A stretch of 22,131 nt of DNA, taken from the IMG/VR virus record IMGVR_UViG_3300027675_000030, positions 1 through 22,131 of that record; one strand, given 5' to 3'. This DNA comes from a virus. Position numbers and translations under genes: made by a program. The notes under the pieces were generated by a model. It had not been told where the DNA came from. It did not search any database and saw only the letters and a program-made list of their open reading frames with translations. Position 1 is the first letter of the stretch; the number at the start of each line of letters is the position of its first letter. Below, one piece after another: positions 6,748-14,941 of the stretch.

Positions 6748-8457
6748 TTATGAAAAAGCTGCTAGCTGACCACCTGTTGTATTTACTGTTGAAACATTTT
6801 TTAATCTAATAGCCATAGGATTTGTAGAAGTACTTATAGCATTTAAGAAATCTTCAGCAGTTAATACCGCAGTACCTACTAAGCCATAACCATATTCTAC
6901 TCCTTTATTAACATTAGTTACTGCAGGAATTCTCATTGTTCCATTGTATTCAGTGTTAGTAGGACCATAAGTAGGAGATCCATATCTTACAGTATCTACT
7001 GCAGGATAACCAACACCAGCACCAGTACCGCTATATATAGTTAAATTAGCTCCTGTTTGGTCTTGAAATCTCCATTGAGATATTCCTGTAGGATAGAATT
7101 TTATTCTTTGAGACATAACTCCTACAGTATTATTAGTATTAATAACAGGAGAAAGTAATGTTACTGTGCCACTTCCTTGATTAAATATTCCCATTGCTTG
7201 AGAGGAAGCTTGTACTGTACCTGTTATTACATTTATATTACCTGTGTAAGTAGTCCAAGTTCTTATGCCATAAAAAAGATTGGCAGTAATATTACCTGTT
7301 ATATTTAAAGTAGCATTATTACCTATTAAATAAATAACATCACTCCCAGGACTACCATAAGGAGTAGCTTGTCCAAAAAGATTACCTGTAACATTAACAA
7401 TAGCATTACCAGCAGATCCAAGTACATTAATAGCAGAAGAACCAAAAGCAGCACCAGTATCATTATACTGATAACCAGCTCTTAAAATTCCTGTAACATT
7501 AGCAGTTATTGCCCCCGCAATTCCAAAAGCAGCATTATTTCTTGATGAACCTCCTGTATTTGCAGTATCTCCCTGTAAATTTCCATTTATATTTATAGTA
7601 CAAGTAGCAGTTGGAAGTGCATATATATTATATTGATTTATTACTAAACCTCCACCTCCTACTAAGTTACCTAAAGTAGCGTGATTAATGTTTAAAATAC
7701 CTGATGTTGCTGATATTTGAAGTACATTCACATTACCACCTGTATTTTGTATTCCAGTTGTTGTATCTCTAACTGTTATTGTTCTTGTGGAAGGAGTTGC
7801 AGGTAAAGTTGTTACAGAATATGTACCTCCTGTTTGTATTAATGTAGTAGGAGCTGCTCCAGAACCGTTTGTAACTGCACTGCTTTGCGTCATATCAAAA
7901 TTATATATAACAACAGGGTTAAACCAAATTGCTGTTACATTTAATCTATAAGATGAATAAGCAGTTGGATTTGCTAAAATTGAACTTATATAACAAATAG
8001 TTGCATTAACACTTGTAGTTACTGTATCTAAATTATCCCAAGTGCTTGTAGTTGTATTATATCCTTGAAATGTCCAAGTTTTAGGTGCGTTATTATATGT
8101 AGATACTACTCTATATTTTTTAATTATAACAGGACTTGGAAAATTATATTGTAAAGTAAAAATACTTGTAGCAGGATACCACCCTATACCATTAAAAGCA
8201 TTAAATGCAGTAGTATTATTAGCAGAAGCACTTGCAACACCACTTGGCGTAGTATTACTTGTCATTACTGGAACAATCATATTTGGAAGCTGACCATTAT
8301 TACTGCCATTTCTTAATTGATTTACATCAACCTCTGTATCTATTGTAACTGTATAACCATTAGTAAATACAGTATCAGCACTTGTAGGAGGTAAATTAGT
8401 ATCCCATGTAGAGTTAGAACTCCAGTTGCCGTTTGCTATTGCAAAAACATTTGCCAT
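6748..8457 (-). CDS. Structural protein with F5/8 type C (discoidin-like) domain, paralogue 1
   Basis: The N-terminus (GNWSSNSTWDTNLPPTSADT and TVTIDTEVDVNQL) resembles the opening of Bacteroidota surface proteins. Residues about 65-192 fit an F5/8 type C carbohydrate-binding domain: ASASANNTTAFNAFNG, then a central YNFPSPVIIKKYRVVS, then WTFQGYNTTTSTWDNLDTV and a closing SSYRLNVTA strand. The region 230-450 has short repeated strands with ITGN and VTGN motifs and looks like a parallel beta-helix. The C-terminal 35 residues (TAEDFLNAISTSTNPMAIRL..NVSTVNTTGGQ) are shared with the next gene. Binding of capsule or surface glycans is the likely job. The 569-residue protein is encoded 22 bases before the large fibre gene. 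Confidence 0.8.
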   Translation of the reverse strand: MANVFAIANGNWSSNSTWDTNLPPTSADTVFTNGYTVTIDTEVDVNQLRNGSNNGQLPNMIVPVMTSNTTPSGVASASANNTTAFNAFNGIGWYPATSIFTLQYNFPSPVIIKKYRVVSTYNNAPKTWTFQGYNTTTSTWDNLDTVTTSVNATICYISSILANPTAYSSYRLNVTAIWFNPVVIYNFDMTQSSAVTNGSGAAPTTLIQTGGTYSVTTLPATPSTRTITVRDTTTGIQNTGGNVNVLQISATSGILNINHATLGNLVGGGGLVINQYNIYALPTATCTININGNLQGDTANTGGSSRNNAAFGIAGAITANVTGILRAGYQYNDTGAAFGSSAINVLGSAGNAIVNVTGNLFGQATPYGSPGSDVIYLIGNNATLNITGNITANLFYGIRTWTTYTGNINVITGTVQASSQAMGIFNQGSGTVTLLSPVINTNNTVGVMSQRIKFYPTGISQWRFQDQTGANLTIYSGTGAGVGYPAVDTVRYGSPTYGPTNTEYNGTMRIPAVTNVNKGVEYGYGLVGTAVLTAEDFLNAISTSTNPMAIRLKNVSTVNTTGGQLAAFS

Positions 8458-8475
8458 ATTTTATATCTTTTATAA

Positions 8476-10302
8476 TTAACTTAAAGCTGTAACTTGATCT
8501 CCTGTAGTTTGTACTGTAGAAACATTTCTTAATCTTTCTGCTACTAGATTAGGGCTTACTGCAATAGCATTAAGTAAATCTTCTCCTGTTAATTGTAAAG
8601 TACCTACAATTATAGGAACTGCAGTATCCACAGGAGTAATAGCTGATACAGGTATTCCAACTCCTACAGCACTTGCAGGTGGAATAACACATGCTCCTAT
8701 AAGCTCATCATTAGGTCCATATGTTTGCCCAATTTTAACATCAACAAAAGAAGGTAAACCAAAAGAACCAGTTGCATTTCTTAATATTTTAACTCCACCA
8801 GTAGATGTTTGATATGTCCACTCTACTTGTGCTCCTGTATAAAATCTTATTTTTGGCGCATAAACAGCCATTAAGCCATTAGTATTTATTAACGGACTAT
8901 TACCTACTGTTACTAAAGTTGAATTTGGTGCTGATATTCCTACTGCGTTTGTACCTGCTGTTACTATTCCTGTTGGTACATTTATTGTTACCGCACCTGT
9001 TTGACAATTTATTGCAGTAGCATTAGGAGGAGCAGTAACCGCACCTGTTATATTTATAATAGAAGCCGCAGTAACAACAATAGGAGTAATACTACTTGCA
9101 TTAGTATATGATACAGCCCCCGTTATGTTTAAATACAAAATAGTAGTGGCACTTATTGCATAACCTTGTGTTGCTGTTATATTACCTATAAGATTAACTG
9201 TGTTAATTCCATTTAAGTATAACGCATAAGTAGTAATTTGTAATCCAGAAACAATATTCCCATTAATATTTAATATTGCATTGTTTGATGTTGTTACAGC
9301 AGATTGTATTAAATAATTTGGATAAGATAATGAGGTTGTTGTTGCGGCAATTACATTTCCGTTTATTGTTACTGTGGCGGCTGCATTTATATATATATTT
9401 CCACTTGCCCCATCATTATAAAAACCTAATGTGCTTCCTACAATATCTCCATTAAAAACAACTGCACAATTTCCAGTAATAAAAACTCCTCTACCATTTG
9501 TACTTGTGGCAGAAAGCCAATTACCTTTAAAAAAAGAACCTCCATTGATTGTTTTAAAATTAACAGTATTTCCTGATAATGAAGCAATATTAATACAAGT
9601 AGTGGATGATAAAAGTTTAATACCATCTCCAGAAAATTCAATATTCCTTGTTCCTACTAATGTTGAAGGCACTGTGAATGAACCTCCTGCTACTGATCCG
9701 TAAGACGTAGAAGAAGATTCTGTCATTTCAAAACTATTTATATTTAAATAATTACTGATAATACCTACCTTTGTGCAATTTAATCTATAATAAAAATAAG
9801 GAGTTGTATTTGAAGGTATATTTCTTAATAAAAAACTTGCTCCACTTCCTGTAACTGTATCTAAAGTTATCCAAGTAGTTCCATCGTTACTTCCTTGAAA
9901 TGTATAATTGTCAGGATATGAATTTACATTAGATACCCACCTATAACTTTTGATAATTTTTTGTGTTGGAAATTGATAACTAACCCAACCACTATTAACA
10001 GTTAAACTTGCCCAAGCAGTAGCAGAATTTTGGTCAAATGCTACCCAAGCATTTGCCGAGTTTCCAGCATTTGCATTTGCTACTCCATCAGGCTGAGTAT
10101 TACTTGTCATAGGAGGAATAGCCATATTAGGCAAGTAAACAGCACTAATATTATTATTCAATGAAGCAACACTTATATCAGTATCAATAGTAACTGTATA
10201 TCCATTAGGGTAAACTGTATCTCCTGCCAAAGGTACTGCACCATTATCCCAAGTAGAAGGAGTATTCCAAGCTGTTGGTGAAACTGCAAATCTTGTTGCC
10301 AT
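8476..10302 (-). CDS. Structural protein with F5/8 type C (discoidin-like) domain, paralogue 2
   Basis: This 608-residue protein has the same architecture as its downstream neighbour: the same opening (PSTWDNGAVPLAGDTVYPNG, TVTIDT), an F5/8 type C domain at about 65-196 (WVAFDQNSATAWAS, SYQFPTQKIIKSYRWVS, YTFQGSNDGTTWITLDTV, YYRLNCTKVG), a beta-helix-like middle with repeats such as LNINGNI and LNITGAV, and the common C-terminal block (GEDLLNAIAVSPNLVAERLR, NVSTVQTTGDQ). The two genes are an ancient tandem duplication; the middles differ much more than the ends. It may be the glycan-binding partner of, or an alternative to, its paralogue on the virion. It follows the 60-residue gene after 2 bases. 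Confidence 0.8.
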   Translation of the reverse strand: MATRFAVSPTAWNTPSTWDNGAVPLAGDTVYPNGYTVTIDTDISVASLNNNISAVYLPNMAIPPMTSNTQPDGVANANAGNSANAWVAFDQNSATAWASLTVNSGWVSYQFPTQKIIKSYRWVSNVNSYPDNYTFQGSNDGTTWITLDTVTGSGASFLLRNIPSNTTPYFYYRLNCTKVGIISNYLNINSFEMTESSSTSYGSVAGGSFTVPSTLVGTRNIEFSGDGIKLLSSTTCINIASLSGNTVNFKTINGGSFFKGNWLSATSTNGRGVFITGNCAVVFNGDIVGSTLGFYNDGASGNIYINAAATVTINGNVIAATTTSLSYPNYLIQSAVTTSNNAILNINGNIVSGLQITTYALYLNGINTVNLIGNITATQGYAISATTILYLNITGAVSYTNASSITPIVVTAASIINITGAVTAPPNATAINCQTGAVTINVPTGIVTAGTNAVGISAPNSTLVTVGNSPLINTNGLMAVYAPKIRFYTGAQVEWTYQTSTGGVKILRNATGSFGLPSFVDVKIGQTYGPNDELIGACVIPPASAVGVGIPVSAITPVDTAVPIIVGTLQLTGEDLLNAIAVSPNLVAERLRNVSTVQTTGDQVTALS

Positions 10303-10304
10303 AA

Positions 10305-10487
10305 TTATTCAGGTATTACAAATGCTTGAGCTAGGTCAAAACATTCTTGTAAGGTTAAATTTAATTTTGTTTCAGACTTAACATCTACTCTATTACCTTC
10401 TTCATCTATATACCAGCAAGACATTACTAATGCATATAAATTATTAGTTATCTCATTACAAACAAAAGCATATTTATAATCTATCAT
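10305..10487 (-). CDS. Hypothetical protein, 60 aa
   Basis: This short acidic protein (MIDYKYAFVCNEITNNLYAL...) is encoded inside the appendage operon, 2 bases before the F5/8C paralogue and 18 bases after the preceding gene. Alternating hydrophobic residues in the first half suggest two strands (YKYAFVCN and LYALVMSCWYID), and the end (LTLQECFDLAQAFVIPE) suggests one helix. It has no transmembrane segment or known motif. It may be a small assembly or virion accessory protein because of its place among structural genes, but its function is unknown. Confidence 0.6.
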   Translation of the reverse strand: MIDYKYAFVCNEITNNLYALVMSCWYIDEEGNRVDVKSETKLNLTLQECFDLAQAFVIPE

Positions 10488-10505
10488 TTTATTAAGTTTT
10501 AATTG

Positions 10506-10727
10506 TTATACATAAATTAAAGTATATCTCTGATCCCAAGCTCCTGTAGCAGTTTTACTACTAAGTATTGTACCATCTTGATTTATTACCAATTGAGTAC
10601 ATGTCCAAAATGGCGAAGAATCAGGAGTGCCAAAGTTTGCTAGACCTAGGTAATCAATTGGAAGCTGGGTACCATCATGTCTTTTCTCTTTTGAAATAGA
10701 CCCCGCAATTGAAATTCTTGTGCTCAT
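10506..10727 (-). CDS. Hypothetical small structural-operon protein, 73 aa
   Basis: The product (MSTRISIAGSISKEKRHDGT...) is a small beta-rich polypeptide. Its opening [M-S-T-x-I-x-I-x-G-x-I] resembles that of the next protein upstream in the operon (MSTIIGISGVITD), which suggests a shared short N-terminal element. The C-terminus ends in aromatic and hydrophobic residues (QRYTLIYV), like other virion proteins of this phage that end in short strands. It lies 10 bases after the 417-residue gene. A minor appendage or decoration protein is possible; no family is recognised. Confidence 0.6.
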   Translation of the reverse strand: MSTRISIAGSISKEKRHDGTQLPIDYLGLANFGTPDSSPFWTCTQLVINQDGTILSSKTATGAWDQRYTLIYV

Positions 10728-10737
10728 AGTTTAATTA

Positions 10738-11991
10738 TTAATATATTTCTCTCCATTGCATTGATGCTCCTGCTGTAGTACTTGTTGTTCCAAGATTAGT
10801 TACAGCAATGATATAAATTTCTGAATCACTAGAATCATAATTTTGAACAATATAATTTTGTCTTGCATCTGATGCACTAGGATCAGAATTTACACTACCT
10901 CTATTACCAACAGCAGCAGATACATAACCTGTAGCAAATACTAAACCATCAGTATATGCAGTTGCTGTAATATTTACACTAACACCAGATCTTGCATCAA
11001 CAGGATTCCATGTTGATCCTGTTAAATAAGATTGATTTGGAAGTTTAATTACTTTATATACTAAAGGTTCTTTTAATGAATATAAACTAAATTCTTGTAA
11101 TTTTACAACTAATCTATTTGGATATGTTTGAAAGGTATTTGATAATCTGATTGCAATCAAAGGAATAGTTGCACCTGCAGCAACTGTTCTTAGTGTTTCA
11201 TTTACTGTTGACCAATCTTGACCAGCATCAGCATCTCCGCCTTCACTAATAACAGTAGAACAAATCTGATTAAAAGAACCACCTGTTGTTGCTCCTGTGT
11301 TAAATATTTCACATCTTACAGGTAAATTTGGATTAGCCATGTAGGGTACATCAATAGTATTTGATGTTCTAAACTCATGAGCAATAATGTATGTACCGTT
11401 AACTAAAAATCCACATCTTACTTTTCCTAATCCTAACCATGTAAAATCAATAAAGAAAAATTGAGTTTTAGTTATATCAAGGTTATAACCTGAAGGTCCT
11501 GTTCCATTACACTTATCTACATTCCAATTAGATTGAACTACTCTAGTACCAATAGGAGACCCACTTGTGTTAGTTCTTAAATTAAATGATAGTGTACCAT
11601 CTCCAACTTGCTCAAAAAAGATACCGTCATTATCATCAAAATAACCAGTTCTTTTTGTTACATTAACAACTGCTGATTTAAAGCAGATTGTTGAAAATAT
11701 TAATTGGCTTTTACCAGGTACATAATTATGATAAATTTTTGTTTGATGAATTGCACTACTTAATGGATTTGATGTTGTAGATAATAAAGCACTGGATTGA
11801 TCTGGTAAAAAAGATACTGCACCACCATTACTTATCTTATCTAGAAAATTTATATTTAATCCATATATATGTTTATAGTCACCAATAGTATAAGGAATAC
11901 TAACTCTATCTCTGCCAAAAGCATCAACAGACATCGGATACTCTGCTATAAGATCCGTTATTACTCCTGAGATTCCTATAATTGTACTCAT
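10738..11991 (-). CDS. Phage virion/appendage protein, 417 aa, known family of unknown role
   Basis: The central part (about residues 86-240) is a pattern I recognise from many environmental tailed phages: YHNYVPGKSQLIFSTICF, then GYFDDNDGIFFEQ (117-129), then QSNWNVDKCNGTGPSGYN (153-170), then FFFIDFTWLGLGKVRCGFLV (178-197), then a segment ending in VPYMANPNLPVRCEIFNTG. It probably forms a lectin-like beta-sandwich and has been seen near tail and appendage genes, but I know of no experimental role. The C-terminal 100 residues (GSTWNPVDARSGVSVNITA...) look like a second beta domain. The start codon overlaps the stop of the 119-residue gene, so they are coupled. Confidence 0.75.
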   Translation of the reverse strand: MSTIIGISGVITDLIAEYPMSVDAFGRDRVSIPYTIGDYKHIYGLNINFLDKISNGGAVSFLPDQSSALLSTTSNPLSSAIHQTKIYHNYVPGKSQLIFSTICFKSAVVNVTKRTGYFDDNDGIFFEQVGDGTLSFNLRTNTSGSPIGTRVVQSNWNVDKCNGTGPSGYNLDITKTQFFFIDFTWLGLGKVRCGFLVNGTYIIAHEFRTSNTIDVPYMANPNLPVRCEIFNTGATTGGSFNQICSTVISEGGDADAGQDWSTVNETLRTVAAGATIPLIAIRLSNTFQTYPNRLVVKLQEFSLYSLKEPLVYKVIKLPNQSYLTGSTWNPVDARSGVSVNITATAYTDGLVFATGYVSAAVGNRGSVNSDPSASDARQNYIVQNYDSSDSEIYIIAVTNLGTTSTTAGASMQWREIY

Positions 11992-12350
11992 TATTGTATA
12001 TATATTATTAAAAAGTCAGTACCAGTTGCATCATAACTAAATGATGTACTTAATGTATTGTTCAATACACCTGCATCAAAGTTGATTGTTTCTCCTGGTT
12101 TAAAAGTAGCACCTCCAACTGTTCCATTAGCTGAACCAACATTAGCAAATGATATACTATATACACCACTAGGAACTGTTCCTGAAGTTGATACTCTACT
12201 TATAACAGGAGTTCTTTCTTGAGGTGCTAGATATGATGTAGTACTTCCACTCAAAGCAGAGAATATTTTATCTAAACCTAACAATACTTTAAATTGCCAA
12301 GGATAGTTATTACCCTGATTACCACTATCTTTTAAATTTCCTATTGACAT
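11991..12350 (-). CDS. Small conserved phage structural protein, 119 aa
   Basis: The start (MSIGNLKDSGNQGNNYPWQF) and the later blocks (GVYSISFANVGSANGTV, FKPGETINFDAG, YDATGTDFLIIYI) match, from memory, a widespread family in Bacteroidota and environmental phages, always near appendage genes. The second half (about 45-119) reads as a compact beta domain that ends in a hydrophobic strand. It is the first gene of the long appendage and lysis unit, lying 58 bases past the terminator at 12408-12434, and it overlaps the start of the 417-residue gene. It is probably a virion or assembly component. No promoter with the TAnnTTTG box is evident upstream. Confidence 0.7.
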   Translation of the reverse strand: MSIGNLKDSGNQGNNYPWQFKVLLGLDKIFSALSGSTTSYLAPQERTPVISRVSTSGTVPSGVYSISFANVGSANGTVGGATFKPGETINFDAGVLNNTLSTSFSYDATGTDFLIIYIQ

Positions 12351-12407
12351 AATATAATTATTTTAATATAGATTATATAGTAATATAGTAAAAAAACTTC
12401 ATATAAA

Positions 12408-12434
12408 CAAAAAACCCCGGAAGATTTCCAGGGT
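12408..12434 (-). terminator. Intrinsic terminator after the 53-residue gene
   Basis: On the minus strand a 9-bp stem (12426-12434 with 12414-12422, one G-U pair, 3-base loop) is followed by a run of six U. It lies 23 bases after the stop at 12457 and separates the YadA-like unit from the long appendage and lysis unit. Confidence 0.85.
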
Positions 12435-12456
12435 ATTTGCAACATCTTTAATACTA

Positions 12457-12618
12457 CTACTCAGCAGATATTATAGTAGGATTACTTTCTTGTACCAAAG
12501 AATGTAAAGCTTGTAGTGCTGCTAGTATTTGATTAGCATCAGCCAAACTATAAACACCTTCTTTAGTAGCTACATTTAAAGCTTGTTCAATTACTTTGAT
12601 TGCATCTTCTGTTTTCAT
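12457..12618 (-). CDS. Small helical protein, 53 aa
   Basis: A 53-codon frame starts at 12616-12618 and stops just upstream of a strong terminator. The product begins MKTEDAIKVIEQALNVATKE and continues GVYSLADANQILAALQALHS. Both stretches have the heptad spacing of amphipathic helices, giving a helix-turn-helix hairpin with a polar tail. The opening MKTEDAIKVIEQAL followed by GVYSLADA is, to my memory, frequent among small Bacteroidota phage proteins, but no function is known. It follows the 80-residue gene after a 53-base gap and is the last gene of its unit. Confidence 0.72.
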   Translation of the reverse strand: MKTEDAIKVIEQALNVATKEGVYSLADANQILAALQALHSLVQESNPTIISAE

Positions 12619-12671
12619 GTTTTAAATTTTTTAAATTTACACTGTAAATATATAAAATTTATAAATACAAA

Positions 12672-12914
12672 TTATGCATTGATAGCTACTAATTCAGCTT
12701 TTTGTTTTGCAGTTAAAGCTTTAGCAAACCATTCTTTACCTAACATAATCTCAATATGTTTTTTGTTTCTTTCTAGTCTGTCTACTTCTTCTTCTGTTAA
12801 ACTTTCTTTAGCTTTTAATTCAACTATAAGGTTAACACTATCATAAGCGGCAGATACTGATTTTGCTGCTTGTTCTGCTGTAATAGCAGGTTCTTTAATT
12901 TCTGGAGTACTCAT
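12672..12914 (-). CDS. Hypothetical helical protein, 80 aa
   Basis: The 80-residue protein is highly charged and almost entirely helical (ITAEQAAKSVSAAYDSVNLI and SLTEEEVDRLERNKKHIEIM). The region at about 60-75 (GKEWFAKALTAKQKAELVAI) is an amphipathic helix. It has no motifs, cysteines or membrane spans. It lies between the large YadA-head-like gene and the 53-residue gene, 32 bases after the former. A chaperone or assembly partner for the neighbouring fibre is a reasonable guess from its position, not from its sequence. The plus-strand frame that covers it is a shadow. Confidence 0.65.
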   Translation of the reverse strand: MSTPEIKEPAITAEQAAKSVSAAYDSVNLIVELKAKESLTEEEVDRLERNKKHIEIMLGKEWFAKALTAKQKAELVAINA

Positions 12915-12946
12915 TGTTTTTAGTTTTTATAAAGTTAATATATTTA

Positions 12947-14005
12947 TTAAGCTAGTTGTAATGGAATTTTATAATCAACACCATTGATTTTTACTTTCCA
13001 AGATGTTGTAAGAGTTAATGCTTCAGTAGCAATTGCACCAGCATTGTAAGTTGTAGAACCTACAACAAATTGATTTGATGCTGTAGCTGTTGCACTTCTT
13101 CCAAGTATAACAGAATTACTAAAGTTTCCAGACTCCGTTTCATAACCTAATGCAGAGTTTCCTATTCCAGTAGTGTTATCATCTAAAGAATATCCACCAA
13201 CTGCTGTATTTCTAGTAGAAATTGTATTGTTATACAAGGCAAAATTACCTACAGCAGTATTAAAAAACCCAGTAGTGTTACCGCGCAAAGAATTATAACC
13301 TGTAGCAGTATTAAACTGCCCACTAGTATTAGAATATAAAGACTCATAACCTACAGCAACATTAAAAACTCCACCATCATTAAAGTTTAATGAACTATCA
13401 CCAATAGCTGTATTTGCGTTTCCTGTTGTATTTTGTCTTAATGATTGAACACCAAATGCTGTATTAAATTCACCTGTAGTATTAAATGTTAATGACTCAG
13501 ATCCAACTGCAACATTTCTAAATCCAATTGTATTTCTTTGTAAAGCATAGTTTCCAATAGCTATATTTGGTCCATTTTCAGTTTCTTTTAATGTATCAAT
13601 ACCAATACCAATGCAAGCTTGCCCATTAACATTATTCTTCTGTGATCCATAACCTATAGCAATATTATAAAGGTTAGCTGTATTTTTTAATGTATCTTCA
13701 CCTATTGCAATATTTGCAAATGGATTACTAGTTGTATTTGCCATAGAATTACATCCTATAGCAATATTTGAAGTTCCAGTGCCTGAAGATATATTACTTA
13801 ATGCATTTTCACCAAATGCAATATTACAATTTGTAAATGTTGGAACAATAGCACTTGCAAAATCAGCTACTGATATAGCACCAGCCAAATAACCATCATC
13901 TCTTTTAGGATCTTTAAGTCCTACAGGTAATAGTGTTCTAGAAGCATCAACAGTTGTTACAACTCTGCTTCCTTTAATCCATGAAATAAAATTTAAGATA
14001 TCCAT
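12947..14005 (-). CDS. Appendage protein with YadA/Hep_Hag-like head repeats, 352 aa
   Basis: Residues 1-55 are the shared docking module (MDILNFISWIKGSRVVTTVD, then LLPVGLKDPKRDDGYLAG). Residues about 60-310 are tandem 24-residue repeats built on NTAIGYxSLxxNTTG (for example FNTATGYNSLRGNTTG and RNTAVGGYSLDDNTTG), which resemble the left-handed beta-roll of YadA-type trimeric autotransporter heads (Hep_Hag). The C-terminal 35 residues (SATATASNQFVVGSTTYNAG... and VKINGVDYKIPL) are nearly the same as in the next protein. The likely role is a trimeric tail fibre or spike. It follows the 298-residue gene after 20 bases. Confidence 0.8.
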   Translation of the reverse strand: MDILNFISWIKGSRVVTTVDASRTLLPVGLKDPKRDDGYLAGAISVADFASAIVPTFTNCNIAFGENALSNISSGTGTSNIAIGCNSMANTTSNPFANIAIGEDTLKNTANLYNIAIGYGSQKNNVNGQACIGIGIDTLKETENGPNIAIGNYALQRNTIGFRNVAVGSESLTFNTTGEFNTAFGVQSLRQNTTGNANTAIGDSSLNFNDGGVFNVAVGYESLYSNTSGQFNTATGYNSLRGNTTGFFNTAVGNFALYNNTISTRNTAVGGYSLDDNTTGIGNSALGYETESGNFSNSVILGRSATATASNQFVVGSTTYNAGAIATEALTLTTSWKVKINGVDYKIPLQLA

Positions 14006-14025
14006 TTTGTTTTTTGTTTTTTAGT

Positions 14026-14922
14026 TTATGCTAGTAATATTTTTCTTGCTACACCATTAATTATAACATTCCATACTTGAGTAGAACTGTTAACTTCTGT
14101 AGTTACAGATCCTGCATTATAACTAGAACTGCCTACTACAAATTGATTACTAGCTGTAGCAGTAGCACCGTGTCCTAAAATTAAAGAGTTTGAATAACCA
14201 TTAATTTTTGTAGTAGCACCAATTGCAATACTAAAAGTTGCTACACCAGCATTTTCTCCAGAATTCCCACCAACTGCAATATTATTTTGTCCAGTTAAAT
14301 CAGTACTTCCTTCAAAACTTCTATAACCAATTCCAATATTATAACTACCAGTTGTTAACTTTACACCAGAATTTACACCAATACCTACATTGAATTCTCC
14401 TGTAGTTTGATACTGTAAAGCATCTTGACCTAATCCAGTATTTAAATTACCAGTTGTATTATCTCGTAATGAATTTGCGCCTACAGCAACATTGTTATAA
14501 CCATTAGTATTAAATCGTAATGCATTTAATCCAACAGCACTATTAGAAGTACCATTATAATTGTTATATAATGCAGTTGCTCCAATTGCAGTGTTATTAG
14601 AACTTCTATTAGTAAATAAAGCTTGCATTCCTACTGCTGTATTGTTACTTCCAGCATTTGTATAATACATGCTTTCACAACCAATAGCAACATTATTAGT
14701 ACCCGTAGTAATGCTAAATAAAGCATCTGTACCATAAGGTATATTACAGTTATTAAATGAAGGTACTATAGAAGATTTAAAATCTCCAACAGTGATACCT
14801 AATACATTACCTTTTTTACTATCTACTACTGAAGCTGGTATAACTGCATTATCAGGTAGTACATCAACTATGTTGATTGCTGTTACTGGTATACCATATG
14901 TAAATTGTCCTTTAAATGCCAT
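14026..14922 (-). CDS. Appendage protein with YadA/Hep_Hag-like head repeats, 298 aa
   Basis: This is a shorter relative of the neighbouring 352-residue protein. The N-terminal 60 residues diverge (MAFKGQFTYGIPVTAINIVD) but keep a recognisable counterpart of the docking module (DFKSSIVPSFNNCNIPYGTD matches DFASAIVPTFTNCNIAFGEN). The middle is made of NxAVGxxALxxNTTG repeats. The end (GATATASNQFVVGSSSYNAG... then INGVARKILLA) matches the partner. It is probably a second fibre or spike with the same beta-roll shaft, perhaps co-assembled or exchanged with it. The gap of 19 bases after the 181-residue gene suggests co-transcription. Confidence 0.78.
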   Translation of the reverse strand: MAFKGQFTYGIPVTAINIVDVLPDNAVIPASVVDSKKGNVLGITVGDFKSSIVPSFNNCNIPYGTDALFSITTGTNNVAIGCESMYYTNAGSNNTAVGMQALFTNRSSNNTAIGATALYNNYNGTSNSAVGLNALRFNTNGYNNVAVGANSLRDNTTGNLNTGLGQDALQYQTTGEFNVGIGVNSGVKLTTGSYNIGIGYRSFEGSTDLTGQNNIAVGGNSGENAGVATFSIAIGATTKINGYSNSLILGHGATATASNQFVVGSSSYNAGSVTTEVNSSTQVWNVIINGVARKILLA

Positions 14923-14941
14923 GTTATTTTTTATTTATTTA

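Noticed and set aside
9438-9641. Second minus-strand frame inside the 608-residue gene
   Set aside because: It overlaps the F5/8C paralogue in another frame; the Leu/Ile-rich product is a frame shadow.
5203-9703. Plus-strand open frames inside the fibre genes (for example 5203-5457, 5581-5775, 6376-6609, 9431-9703)
   Set aside because: They are antisense to long, clearly coding repeat proteins and their sequences (Val/Pro-rich) are mirror products of Thr/Gly/Asn codons.
12947-14922. Diversity-generating retroelement target in the repeat fibres
   Set aside because: No reverse transcriptase, template repeat or adenine-specific variation pattern is visible in the window; similarity is explained by tandem beta-roll repeats.
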